DNA of 43,913 nucleotides, taken from the NCBI GenBank assembly GCA_036373915.1, contig DASUUU010000114.1, positions 1-43,913 of the forward strand, written 5' to 3'. Positions 15,661 to 23,008 of the stretch are shown piece by piece (position 1 is the first letter of the stretch; the number at the start of each line of letters is the position of its first letter). Below the pieces are notes generated by a model, which worked only from the letters and a program-made list of their open reading frames with translations, made no database searches and was not told the origin of the DNA. Made by a program: the position numbers and the translations under genes. Source of the stretch: JASLBX01 sp036373915. GTDB lineage: Bacteria; Actinomycetota; Actinomycetes; Jiangellales; Jiangellaceae.

Positions 15661-15911
15661 CGCATTGTCGGAGTCACCAGCCGGGAGATGGACGTCCTGG
15701 AGTTGGTGGCGCAGGACATGACGGACGGGCGATCGCCGAACGGCTGGCGCTCTCAGCCCGCACGATCGAAACGCACGTGGCGAGCCTGGTCGCAAAGACG
15801 AATGCCGCCGGACGTAGTGACGTGGCCTCGCTGGTTAAGCGACGCGACGCGATTCCGAGGCGGCGCGACCTGCGGCCTGGTTGGATGTTCTCGTGGATTC
15901 GGGTGGCCTGA
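15661..15911 (+). pseudogene. Frameshifted LuxR-type helix-turn-helix remnant
   Basis: Two overlapping frames together encode one LuxR-family DNA-binding domain. The first gives VTSREMDVLELVAQDMTD up to about 15726. The second continues RAIAERLALSARTIETHVAS and LVAKTNAAGRSDVASL. Adding a single base at 15726/15727 would restore the expected sequence exactly. No receiver or other N-terminal domain is visible, so the gene is truncated as well as shifted. It overlaps the start of the DUF456 gene. A sequencing error could explain the shift but not the missing N-terminus. Confidence 0.7.
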
Positions 15912-16375
15912 TCCTGGTCGGGCTCGGCATTGTCGTCGGGCTCGTCGGCATCGTCGTTCCGATCCTGCCCGGGTTGCTGCTTATCTGGGGCAGCGTCACG
16001 GTGTGGGCCGTTATCGAGCAAGGCACGACCGCATGGATCGTCCTGGCGATCGCCACCGCGATCGCCCTGACAAGTCAGGTCCTGAAGTACGTCGTCCCCG
16101 GTCGCAGGCTGCGTGACGCCGGCGTGCCCACCCGCGGAATCCTCGCCGGCACGGTGCTCGGCATCGTGGGTTTCTTCGTCGTGCCGGTGGTGGGGCTGGT
16201 GCTCGGCTTCGTAGCAGGTATCTATCTGGTCGAGCGACTGCGGCTGCGGAACCACCGGTCAGCGTGGCCGTCAACCGTCCACGCCCTCAAAGCGGTCGGG
16301 CTGGCGATACTCATCGAGTTGTTCGCCGGCCTGCTGATCGCCACCACCTGGCTGATAGCAGTCGTCGCCGGGTAA
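15893..16375 (+). CDS. DUF456 membrane protein
   Basis: Integral membrane protein of 160 aa in the DUF456 family. It has five or so hydrophobic segments with family motifs GIVVPILPGLLLIWGSV and GILAGTVLGIVGFFVVP, then GLVLGFVAGIYLVERLR. A terminal pair of helices (AVGLAILIELFAGLL, TWLIAVVAG) follows. Start uncertain: GTG 15893 puts the first helix near the N-terminus, and TTG 15881 adds four residues. Neither has a clear ribosome site, and both lie inside the LuxR remnant. Function unknown. Confidence 0.8.
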   Translation: MDSGGLILVGLGIVVGLVGIVVPILPGLLLIWGSVTVWAVIEQGTTAWIVLAIATAIALTSQVLKYVVPGRRLRDAGVPTRGILAGTVLGIVGFFVVPVVGLVLGFVAGIYLVERLRLRNHRSAWPSTVHALKAVGLAILIELFAGLLIATTWLIAVVAG

Positions 16376-16391
16376 TCCCGAACTGCCGGTC

Positions 16392-17639
16392 TCAGGTACG
16401 AGCGTCGAGGCGGATCTTCGCCACGCTGCCCGCGTGATCGCTCGGCCAGAAACCGCTCGGCTCGGTGCGGTCGCGTTCTTCCTCGCCGATGGTCTCGGCC
16501 TGCAGCGCGCTGAACTCCTCGCTGAGGAAGACCACGTCGATGCGGTGGTCGAGTTCGCTCGGAGCCAACAGGCTGCCGTCCTGACCGCTGGTCCAGCCGG
16601 CCGGTCCGCACGGGTCATTGCGGTGTACGAGCGGCCAGACCTCGCGCAGGCCGGCGTCCTCCAGCAGGCCGTACGCGACGACGTTCTGGTCCTCGAACTG
16701 CGGCGGCTGGCGGAGGTCCTGGCACAGTGTCGGCCGCGAGTTGATATCGCCCACCAGAACGACCGGATACGGCGAGTTGTCCAGATCGGCGGCCAACTCG
16801 GCGGCCTGCAAGTTGCGCCACTCGTCCTGGAGCGGCGTGTTGCCGAAGGCTTCGAAGTGGGTGTTCGCGAACCGGAAGGTGCGGCCGCGCTGGGTGATGT
16901 CGACGGTGGACCAACCTCGCTCGACCACGATCTGCGTTCCCAGCAGGTTGATGGAGAAGGACGAGTCGGTGCTGTAGTTGAAGGATCGTGCGTTCGACAC
17001 CGACATGTGCTTCAACGCGGCGGTCCGCACCAGGATCAGATCGTGGTCGGTGAACCGCCCGGCAAGCGTCGGTGAGATCGGGATGGCGATCGGTATCGCG
17101 GCGCTGGTGAAGTTCGTGTTCTTGGCGACCACCGTGTAGGGCTCACCCCTGGCGGCGAGGGCATCGAGCAGGATCTGCTCGAAGTCATACGTCGTCGTGT
17201 ACGGGCCGGTCGCGACCGGTAGTGGCCCGGCCGGAGTCTGGACGAACGTCCACGGCGCGGTCTCCCACAAGGCCACCTCGTTGAGTCCGAGGACGTCCGG
17301 CCGTTCCTTTGCGATGAGGTCGGCGATTGCCTCGGCCCGCTGCGGGAAGTCGGTGCGCTCCATCTCCGCATAGATGGCCCCGGCCCGCTCGATGAGTTCC
17401 GGGACGCTCGTCGCGCCGAACAGCGGTCGCAGGTTCGCACCCAAGTAAAGGTTGTAGATGCCTACGTCCACGGTCACCGCCGATGCCGGCGCTGCCGATA
17501 CCGGCACTGCCGCTGCCGGCGCCGTGGACACCGGTGCACTGTTCGCGACACCGGGCGCCATGCCCATCACGGCCATGAGTGCCGTCGTCGCAACAGCACC
17601 AGCGGCAACACGCCATCGCATCGAACGAGACCTGTCCAT
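16392..17639 (-). CDS. Secreted endonuclease/exonuclease/phosphatase family protein
   Basis: Exported hydrolase of 415 aa. A signal peptide is clear: DRSRSMRWR, then a hydrophobic core with AVATTALMAVMGMAPG, and ANSA before a low-complexity Ala/Val/Pro stretch. The EEP (DNase I-like) fold motifs follow: YNLYLGANLRPLF, DVLGLNEVALWE with the metal-binding Glu, NTHFEAFG, VVLVGDINSRPT, LDHRIDVVFLS and PSDHAG with the catalytic Asp-His. Substrate could be nucleic acid, a sugar phosphate or a phospholipid. GGGAGGGGAC precedes ATG 17639. Monocistronic and convergent with DUF456. Confidence 0.9.
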   Translation of the reverse strand: MDRSRSMRWRVAAGAVATTALMAVMGMAPGVANSAPVSTAPAAAVPVSAAPASAVTVDVGIYNLYLGANLRPLFGATSVPELIERAGAIYAEMERTDFPQRAEAIADLIAKERPDVLGLNEVALWETAPWTFVQTPAGPLPVATGPYTTTYDFEQILLDALAARGEPYTVVAKNTNFTSAAIPIAIPISPTLAGRFTDHDLILVRTAALKHMSVSNARSFNYSTDSSFSINLLGTQIVVERGWSTVDITQRGRTFRFANTHFEAFGNTPLQDEWRNLQAAELAADLDNSPYPVVLVGDINSRPTLCQDLRQPPQFEDQNVVAYGLLEDAGLREVWPLVHRNDPCGPAGWTSGQDGSLLAPSELDHRIDVVFLSEEFSALQAETIGEEERDRTEPSGFWPSDHAGSVAKIRLDART

Positions 17640-17753
17640 GTCCCCTCCCTGGGCCAGTGGTCTGACCTTGCCCGGCCCGACGCTCGGCCGCAAGCGGTTT
17701 GGGCTCGATATTCTGCGCCCGCGCCGACCGGTACGACAACCTTCGCCGCCGGG

Positions 17754-18530
17754 TCACCTCGCGCCGGCGTGCTCCTCGAGTTGCTTGAGCACCAGATCCC
17801 AGCCGGACTCGTACCGGTCACGCAGCGCGGAACCCTCTTCGCCGAACTCCTCCCACGCGCTGTGCACGAGCACCACTTCGGTGCCACTTTCGACCGCCCG
17901 GAAGGTCACTTCGAGGCGCGAGGCCGCCACCGGCTCGGTAGTCGGGTGCCAAGACAGCACGAACCGGGTTGGCGGGTTCCAAGCCAGGACGTCCGCCCAG
18001 CTGTACTCCTGTCCATCGGCCGTCACCTCGACGACCCGACCGCCGACCCTCCCCTCGAAGTGCAGGGCACGCACGGCGGACGCATCGGCGCTGATCGAGT
18101 GGGTTTCAACCGGCCACCACTCCCCCATCCGGTCGGTGAACAGGTCGAACGCACGCTCAGGGGGTAGCGGGACGGTGCAGGTCTTCTGCACTGGCGGAAT
18201 CTTGGTTGCGGAGTTGGACATGACGGCTCCTTCCAGTCGTGCGGCATGAACGAAGTGGTCCAGGACGTGTTGCCAGCGGTCGTCGATCCACCGGCGCAGT
18301 GCCGACAGGCCGGCCGGGTCGATCTCGTAGATTCGCCGGTTTCCCACCGCCATAGCGGTGACAAGACCCGAATCCACCAGGGCCTTCAGGTGCTGGGAGA
18401 CCGCGGGTCGGCTCACCGGGAACGCCTTGGCGATCTCCCCTACCGCCACCGGGCCACGGTGAAGGAGGTGCTCGAAGATCGCCCGACGGGTCGGGTCGGC
18501 GAGCACCGACAGCTGGCTTGCCCCTTCCAC
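17754..18530 (-). CDS. ArsR-type HTH fused to SRPBCC (AHSA1-like) domain
   Basis: 258-residue fusion. Residues 1-100 are an ArsR-family winged helix (LADPTRRAIFEHLL, VSRPAVSQHLKALVDSGLV). Residues 110-255 are an SRPBCC/AHSA1-like ligand-binding domain (VPLPPERAFDLFTDRMGEWW, FEGRVGGRV, TEVVLVHSAWEEFGEEG). These two modules are usually encoded by adjacent genes. Here the frame is continuous, and M104 might be an old start of the second gene. The ArsR part lacks the cysteine metal site, so the SRPBCC domain may sense a small hydrophobic ligand. Likely autoregulated through the inverted repeats upstream. GTG start with AGAGGTGCC. Confidence 0.9.
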   Translation of the reverse strand: MEGASQLSVLADPTRRAIFEHLLHRGPVAVGEIAKAFPVSRPAVSQHLKALVDSGLVTAMAVGNRRIYEIDPAGLSALRRWIDDRWQHVLDHFVHAARLEGAVMSNSATKIPPVQKTCTVPLPPERAFDLFTDRMGEWWPVETHSISADASAVRALHFEGRVGGRVVEVTADGQEYSWADVLAWNPPTRFVLSWHPTTEPVAASRLEVTFRAVESGTEVVLVHSAWEEFGEEGSALRDRYESGWDLVLKQLEEHAGAR

Positions 18531-18540
18531 GGCACCTCTC

Positions 18541-18587
18541 TTGGTAAGTACGTCCTTACCGTAAGTGACGGCTTACCAATCTGTCAA
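18541..18587 (-). promoter_or_regulatory. Housekeeping-type promoter with ArsR operator repeats
   Basis: Minus strand TTGACA (18582-18587), 18 nt, TACGGT (18558-18563). Over it lie TTGGTAAG (18541-18548), the palindrome CTTACCGTAAG (18555-18565) and CTTACCAA (18572-18579), so GTAAG half-sites flank and cover the -10. This fits autorepression by the ArsR domain. Confidence 0.7.
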
Positions 18588-18686
18588 GGGCTGTGGCCGA
18601 CCTGCCGGCGAAGTAGCCGGGTACCTCGTTCGGCGACGGTATTCGGCAGTTACGCGCCCGCGAAGTGGCGGGACCGGGAATGCGCT

Positions 18687-19118
18687 CTACGGTGCCACGA
18701 AGATGCAGAACGGGTGCCCTGCGGGATCCGCGTACACCCGCAGCGGTTCCTCTGGATCATCGAAGCGATCGAGCAGAAGTTCGGCGCCGAGGTTGAGAGC
18801 CCGCTGATGCTGGCCGTCGAGTTCGGCCACGTCGGGAACTGTCATGTCGAGGTGCAGTTGCTGCGGGATCGGGCCCTCCGGCCAGGTCGCCCGCGGCAAC
18901 GCATCGACATTCTGAAAGGCGATGCCAGGACCTCCGTCCGGATTCCGCAGCACAAGCCAGTCTTGTCCATTGGGGTCGGGCTCACCCGGCGCCGGGGGTT
19001 CGTCGCCGGGCCGATACTGCCAGCCGAGAAGGTAACGATAGAACTCCGCCAGTCCTCGCGCGTCCGTGGTGTCGAGGACGACCTGCCGAAAAATCGGAAA
19101 CCCTTCGTGAGTGCTCAC
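18687..19118 (-). CDS. VOC (glyoxalase/bleomycin-resistance) family protein
   Basis: Cytoplasmic protein of 143 aa with the two-module betaalphabetabetabeta VOC fold: FPIFRQVVLDTTDARGLAEF, YLLGWQYRPGD, GPGIAFQNVDALPR, then PQQLHLDMTVPDVAELD and YADPAGHPFCIF. The histidine of LHLDM and acidic residues could bind metal. Many actinobacterial relatives have no known substrate. GTG 19118 is chosen because GGAGGTGGCGCA lies just upstream. It is 156 bp upstream of the ArsR fusion on the same strand but separated by that gene's own promoter. Confidence 0.87.
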   Translation of the reverse strand: MSTHEGFPIFRQVVLDTTDARGLAEFYRYLLGWQYRPGDEPPAPGEPDPNGQDWLVLRNPDGGPGIAFQNVDALPRATWPEGPIPQQLHLDMTVPDVAELDGQHQRALNLGAELLLDRFDDPEEPLRVYADPAGHPFCIFVAP

Positions 19119-19178
19119 TGCGCCACCTCCGCTGCCGAGGCTACGACGCGGCACCGACACCTGGAGAGGTCCAGCGAC

Positions 19179-19203
19179 GTGTCAACCGCCGATTTCGGGG
19201 TAC
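19179..19203 (+). promoter_or_regulatory. SigF/SigB-type promoter for DUF6458 gene
   Basis: GTGT (19179-19182), 15 nt, GGGTAC (19198-19203), 28 nt before the start. The transcript would also cover the HhH-GPD gene. Confidence 0.5.
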
Positions 19204-19231
19204 TCCATACCGGACGAAGGAGGAGCTACCA

Positions 19232-19453
19232 ATGGGTATTGGTGTTGGAGTATTCCTGCTCGCGGTCGGCGCCATCCTGGCGTTCGCCATCGAGTTCGAC
19301 GTAGCCGGTGTGTCCATAGACGTCATGGGCTGGATCCTGATGATCGCCGGTGCCCTGGCCATCCTGCTGGAGCTGTTGGTGTTCGCACCGCGGCGCCGCA
19401 CCGGTCGCACGGTCACCGAGCGGACGTACGACGACGAGCCGCCGGCCTACTGA
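19232..19453 (+). CDS. DUF6458 small membrane protein
   Basis: 73-residue protein of the DUF6458 family. Two helices (VGVFLLAVGAILAFAIEF and GWILMIAGALAILLELLVF) are separated by VAGVSIDVM, and a basic then acidic tail (RRRTGRTVTERTYDDEPPAY) is probably cytoplasmic. GGAGGAG precedes the ATG. Function unknown. Common in actinobacteria, often near stress genes. Confidence 0.87.
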   Translation: MGIGVGVFLLAVGAILAFAIEFDVAGVSIDVMGWILMIAGALAILLELLVFAPRRRTGRTVTERTYDDEPPAY

Positions 19454-19479
19454 GCCGCTCAGACCACGGCGCCGGCACG

Positions 19480-20112
19480 ATGAGCAAGCAGGACGTAGCA
19501 CGCGCACTCATACAGCGTCACGGCACGACCTATGCCAAGCAGGCCGGCATGCGGCTCAAGGACGCTCCGGCCCCGCTGTACCAGTTGCTCGTGCTGTCCG
19601 TGCTGCTATCGGCCCGGATCAGCGCGGATGTCGCGACGGCTGCGGCCCGCGAGCTGTTCCAGGCCGGCTATCGCAATCCAAGAGCCATGCGCGACGCCAC
19701 CTGGCAGCAACGAGTCGACGCCCTCGGACGGGGTCACTACCGCCGGTACGACGAGCGGACCTCGACAATGCTCGGCGACGGCGCCGAACTGGTGCTCGAG
19801 CGCTGGAACGGGGATCTGCGGCGGTTGCACGGCGACGCCCGCTCGACCCGAGAGCTCGAACAGTTGCTTCAGCAGGTTCCGGGACTCGGTCCGGCCGGTG
19901 CCGCCATTTTCTGCCGCGAAGTTCAGGATGTGTGGTCCGACGTCGCCCCTTACGTCGACGACAAGGTGGCGCAAGGGGCGAAGCGGGTCGGGTTGCCCGC
20001 CACGCCGGATCGGCTGGCGTCCTACGCACCGAAGGGCCAGTTCGCGCCCCTCGCCGCGGCCTGCGTGCGGGCCGCGCTGTCCAAGCAGGTCGCTGCCGAC
20101 GTGACCGAGTGA
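19480..20112 (+). CDS. HhH-GPD (endonuclease III-like) protein without catalytic lysine
   Basis: 210-residue DNA glycosylase-fold protein. The helix-hairpin-helix is QQVPGLGPAGAAIFCREV, followed by APYVDDKVAQGAKRVGLP, where the aspartate matches the conserved catalytic Asp of the superfamily. In Nth-type enzymes the hairpin carries GRKTA with a catalytic Lys, and here it reads GPAGA. The four-cysteine cluster of Nth is also absent. The protein could be a monofunctional glycosylase or a DNA-binding relative without activity. It follows DUF6458 by 26 bp and probably shares its promoter. The ribosome site is weak. Confidence 0.8.
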   Translation: MSKQDVARALIQRHGTTYAKQAGMRLKDAPAPLYQLLVLSVLLSARISADVATAAARELFQAGYRNPRAMRDATWQQRVDALGRGHYRRYDERTSTMLGDGAELVLERWNGDLRRLHGDARSTRELEQLLQQVPGLGPAGAAIFCREVQDVWSDVAPYVDDKVAQGAKRVGLPATPDRLASYAPKGQFAPLAAACVRAALSKQVAADVTE

Positions 20113-20119
20113 TCGCATC

Positions 20120-20144
20120 GTTTGCGGTCGGCTGGTCGGGGTAC
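20120..20144 (+). promoter_or_regulatory. SigF/SigB-type promoter for DUF7218 gene
   Basis: GTTT (20120-20123), 15 nt, GGGTAC (20139-20144): full consensus, 25 nt before the start. Confidence 0.7.
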
Positions 20145-20169
20145 CCGTTCGGTCAGGAGGTGACTCGCT

Positions 20170-20487
20170 ATGCCTCAGGACCAGTGGACCAAGAAGGAAG
20201 AGCGGCAGTACGAGCACATCAAGGAAGGCCTGAAGGACCGCGGCAGGAAGCGGGCCGAAGAGATAGCCGCCCGGACTGTCAACAAAGAGCGCGCCCGCAA
20301 GGGCACGGCGAAGCAGAAGAGCAAGAGCTCGACGCAGGACATGTCGTCGAGCCGGCGCGGCGGCAAGCGTTCGGGTTCGGGTCCCGGTGGCCGGACCAAG
20401 GCCCAGCTCTACAACGAAGCCAAGAAGAAGAACGTCAAGGGCAGGTCGAAGATGACCAAGCGCGAGCTCGAGAAGGCCGTCGGCTGA
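20170..20487 (+). CDS. DUF7218 / plasmid-stabilisation-like basic protein
   Basis: Very basic 105-residue protein. The N-terminal part (QDQWTKKEERQYEHIKEGLK, then EEIAARTVNKERARKG) matches proteins annotated as plasmid stabilisation or DUF7218. A Ser/Gly/Lys linker follows, and residues 74-104 carry GRTKAQLYNEAKKKNVKGRS and MTKRELEKAV, the SAP/Rho_N-like motif also found at the ends of Ku and the 5328 protein. It probably binds nucleic acid. CAGGAGGTGA lies upstream of the ATG. The chromosomal setting gives no sign of a toxin partner, so the plasmid label should not be read as function. Confidence 0.85.
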   Translation: MPQDQWTKKEERQYEHIKEGLKDRGRKRAEEIAARTVNKERARKGTAKQKSKSSTQDMSSSRRGGKRSGSGPGGRTKAQLYNEAKKKNVKGRSKMTKRELEKAVG

Positions 20488-20538
20488 TGCGGGCCGCCCA
20501 CGCCCTACTTCTTCTGGTCACTGTATGACCGACCCGCG

Positions 20539-20745
20539 ATGTCGCGGCCGGCCGAGGAGGCCGCCGTCCGTGTCGAGCGGGTGTCACCGACGGCTCCCGA
20601 CGTGCCTCCCCCACCGGACGAGGTGAACCCGGGCGACGAGCCGTATCCGGATGCCTCGCGGCCGGATGCGCCGTTCGAGCCGCACGAACGGCCGTCGCCG
20701 GACGAGTTGATCCCGCCCGGCGACGAGCCGCCCGAAGAGGGTTGA
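20539..20745 (+). CDS. Small acidic proline-rich protein
   Basis: Possible 68-residue protein, rich in Pro, Glu and Asp (VPPPPDEVNPGDEPYPDASR, PPGDEPPEEG), with no membrane segment. Disordered by composition. The ribosome site is weak, so the call rests on a clean frame between two genes and typical G/C third positions. It could be a chance frame. Confidence 0.45.
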   Translation: MSRPAEEAAVRVERVSPTAPDVPPPPDEVNPGDEPYPDASRPDAPFEPHERPSPDELIPPGDEPPEEG

Positions 20746-20750
20746 GCACC

Positions 20751-21158
20751 TCAGCCCTCCAGCAGGGCACTGCACGCCCGCTGGCAACGCCGGCACGCCT
20801 CCGCGCACGTCGCGCAGTGGCGATGGTGCGCCGAATGCCGCTCACACTCATCACCGCAGACCCGGCACGCCACAACACACGCGGCGAGCATCGCCTGACG
20901 CAAGTCCATGGACTCCGCCGTCCGACGCGTCAGTAGTCGTCCGGTCGCTTCACACACATCGGCGCAGTCGAGATTGAGCCGGATGCACTCACGCAACTCG
21001 GCGACGTCGCCCTCGGCCAGGCAGGCATCAGCGCAGGCAGTGCAAGCCTGGGCGCACTCGAAGCACGCCTCGATGCACTCCAGTAGCGCTGGGTCTGCTT
21101 GGTCCGTGGTGCTTGGGTGCTCAGTGAGCATCTGCTCGGCCACAGTCACGTCTGTCAC
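20751..21158 (-). CDS. Cys-rich four-helix copper-binding type protein (DUF326/Csp-like)
   Basis: 135-residue protein with about 17 cysteines arranged as helix-spaced pairs: LLECIEACFECAQACTACAD, RECIRLNLDCADVCEA, AACVVACRVCGDECERHS and HCATCAEACRRCQRACSALL. This is the pattern of four-helix-bundle copper storage proteins (Csp) and DUF326. Such proteins load many Cu(I) ions inside the bundle. There is no signal peptide, so it is the cytosolic type. An Asp/Thr-rich N-terminus precedes the bundle. Back-to-back stress promoters lie between it and the Ku operon. Confidence 0.9.
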   Translation of the reverse strand: MTDVTVAEQMLTEHPSTTDQADPALLECIEACFECAQACTACADACLAEGDVAELRECIRLNLDCADVCEATGRLLTRRTAESMDLRQAMLAACVVACRVCGDECERHSAHHRHCATCAEACRRCQRACSALLEG

Positions 21159-21232
21159 CTCGATCGGTAGCCGTACCGCGAGTAGGCCGGCCGGCCTGCC
21201 TGCCTCTCGTCCCCCGCGGCTCGTGCGTCTGG

Positions 21233-21257
21233 GTACCCGGCCTGGTCTGGCAGTAAC
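21233..21257 (-). promoter_or_regulatory. SigF/SigB-type promoter for Csp-like gene
   Basis: Minus strand GTTA (21254-21257), 15 nt, GGGTAC (21233-21238), 74 nt before the start. Confidence 0.6.
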
Positions 21258-21269
21258 GGCGCGACCAGC

Positions 21270-21293
21270 GTTAAGACCTGCGTGGCGGGGTAT
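21270..21293 (+). promoter_or_regulatory. SigF/SigB-type promoter for the Ku operon
   Basis: GTTA (21270-21273), 14 nt, GGGTAT (21288-21293), 47 nt before the first gene. Its -35 is 12 nt from that of the divergent Csp-like promoter. Confidence 0.65.
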
Positions 21294-21340
21294 CTTGCGA
21301 ATCAGGAGGCTGCGGATACGAACAGGCCGCGGTATTCGCT

Positions 21341-21610
21341 ATGAAGGGCGACACTGTCGAGATCGTCGTCGACGCCGGTGACACGACGCGACGCTACGAG
21401 GTCACGGCCACCAGGGCGGGCCGCCGGGTCGAGGTCACTGTCGGACGCGGTGTCGTCGAGGTCACGGAGGTCACGCGCAGCGGCACGCCGGTGCGAACGG
21501 CCCGCTTCATGGCGAGCCGCGTTCTGGCCCTCGTGGAGCACCCCGCACCAGGACCGCCTGCACCGCTGGACGGCGCCGGTCCAGGCGAGCAAGGCAAGGA
21601 GGGACGCTGA
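21341..21610 (+). CDS. Hypothetical protein coupled to Ku
   Basis: 89-residue protein of no family I recognise. The first 60 residues look like alternating beta strands (DTVEIVVDAGDTTRRYEVTA, RVEVTVGRGVVEVTEVTRS), then FMASRVLALVEHP and a Pro/Gly/Glu tail. The stop overlaps the Ku start as TGATG, so the two are translated together, and both lie behind one stress-type promoter. An accessory role in end joining is an inference from this coupling only. The ribosome site is weak: GGAGG at 21305 is too far away. Confidence 0.65.
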   Translation: MKGDTVEIVVDAGDTTRRYEVTATRAGRRVEVTVGRGVVEVTEVTRSGTPVRTARFMASRVLALVEHPAPGPPAPLDGAGPGEQGKEGR

Positions 21611-22590
21611 TGGCTCGACCAGTGTGGCAGGGCGCCATCACCTTCGGACTGGTGAACGTGGGCGTCGGCCTGTATTCGGCGACCGAGGAGCAGTCTGTCT
21701 CGTTCCACCAATTCGAGAAGGGCACGGGAAAGCGCGTCCGCAACAAGCGCGTGGCCGAGGGCACCGACCGCGAGATCGATTACTCCGACGTCGCCAAGGG
21801 CTACGAAACAGAGACCGGCGACCACATCATCGTCACGCAGGAGGAACTCGAGCAGGTCGCCCCCGACACATCGCGATCGATCACCATCGACAACTTCGTC
21901 GAGCTGGCCGACATCGATCCGATCTACTACGAGCGCGCGTACTTTCTCGCGCCTCGCGACGAAGCGAACGAACACGCGTACGCACTGCTGCGTGAGGCCA
22001 TGAAACAAGCCGGGTTGGCCGGCATCGCCACTCTCTTGATGCGGAACAAGCAGTACCTGGCCGCCATCCGGGCCACTGACGACGTGCTGGTCCTCAACAC
22101 GATGCACTTCGCCGACGAGGTCCGCGATCCGGCGGAGACGGTCGGCTCGTTACCCGGCCAGCGTGAGCTGCCCAAGCGGGAGCTGGACACCGCGGTCCGC
22201 CTCATCAGCGAGCTCACCGTCGACTGGGACCCAACCCGATACCACGACACCCACCGCGAGCGCGTCCTCGAGCTCATCGAGCAGAAGGCCGGCGGCAAGG
22301 AGCCGGACACCGTCGTGGCAGAGGAGCCGCAGGAGAACGTCATCGACCTCGTCGCGGCGCTACAGGAGAGCATCGAACGGACTCGGGCGGGCAGAAAGGG
22401 ACGCAACGGAAGCCAAGCAGGCTCGGGAGCCAAGCGCAGTGCGCGGTCCGGCGCAAAGGAAGGCAGGACAGGCAAGCTCGCAGGGCTCAACAAGAAGGAG
22501 TTGTACGACCGCGCGAGCGAGCTGGACATCTCGGGCCGGTCCTCGATGTCTCGCGACGAACTCGAAGAAGCGGTCGCCAAGGCGTCGTAG
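21610..22590 (+). CDS. ku: Ku protein, non-homologous end joining
   Basis: Bacterial Ku homodimer subunit that threads onto DNA double-strand ends and recruits LigD, 326 aa. The start PVWQGAITFGLVNVGVGLYS and the body (ELEQVAPDTSRSITIDNFVE, YYERAYFLAPRDE, LVLNTMHFADEVRDP) are diagnostic. The core ends near 255. It is followed by a basic tail (RAGRKGRNGSQAGSGAKR) and, at about 291-324, GLNKKELYDRASELDISGRS, a SAP/Rho_N-like motif. Extended basic C-termini occur in some actinobacterial Ku proteins and bind DNA internally. LigD lies 1.7 kb downstream, split off by a sigma factor gene. Confidence 0.97.
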   Translation: MARPVWQGAITFGLVNVGVGLYSATEEQSVSFHQFEKGTGKRVRNKRVAEGTDREIDYSDVAKGYETETGDHIIVTQEELEQVAPDTSRSITIDNFVELADIDPIYYERAYFLAPRDEANEHAYALLREAMKQAGLAGIATLLMRNKQYLAAIRATDDVLVLNTMHFADEVRDPAETVGSLPGQRELPKRELDTAVRLISELTVDWDPTRYHDTHRERVLELIEQKAGGKEPDTVVAEEPQENVIDLVAALQESIERTRAGRKGRNGSQAGSGAKRSARSGAKEGRTGKLAGLNKKELYDRASELDISGRSSMSRDELEEAVAKAS

Positions 22591-22711
22591 CGGCGCCCGG
22601 AGCGGCCCGAGTCCGAGGCCGGCGCCGTGGCCGCGAAGGCTGATCTCGACTCCAGTCCGTGGCGATTTGCCCAGTACTGTCGACTTCGAGGGGGCCGACT
22701 CGCTTGGTCGG

Positions 22712-23008
22712 CTACGAGGGACGGGCGTCGCCCTCCTGGCGCGCCGTCGGGTCCAGCCGGTAGTACGTGCTGAGCTCGCCGTCCGACGTGCGTTCTTGAT
22801 AGACGAACCGCAAGTCGGCGGTCCTGAACCTGCTCAGCCACTCGTCCCAGCCGACCCGCTCGCCGCTCTCGTCCGGCCCGACCCCACGCACGTGGAGCCG
22901 CAGCTCGTCGAGCTGATCCCCGCTAGCCGGTGCGCGCACCACAACAGGCACCGCATCACGCTGCTGAGCCCAGGCCATGATGGTGCGCGGGTCTCTGGTA
23001 ATAAGCAT
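22712..23008 (-). CDS. Conserved hypothetical protein
   Basis: 98-residue protein from ATG 23008 (MLITRDPRTIMAWAQQRDAV). The rest reads as a mixed alpha/beta domain: DELRLHVRGVGPDESGERVG, WDEWLSRFRTADLRFVYQER and STYYRLDPTARQEG. I recognise similar sequences as an uncharacterised actinobacterial family in which EEHEDFPGQ often precedes this methionine. That stretch is encoded in frame upstream here but has no usable start codon nearer than GTG 23161. The true start is therefore unsure. Confidence 0.65.
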   Translation of the reverse strand: MLITRDPRTIMAWAQQRDAVPVVVRAPASGDQLDELRLHVRGVGPDESGERVGWDEWLSRFRTADLRFVYQERTSDGELSTYYRLDPTARQEGDARPS

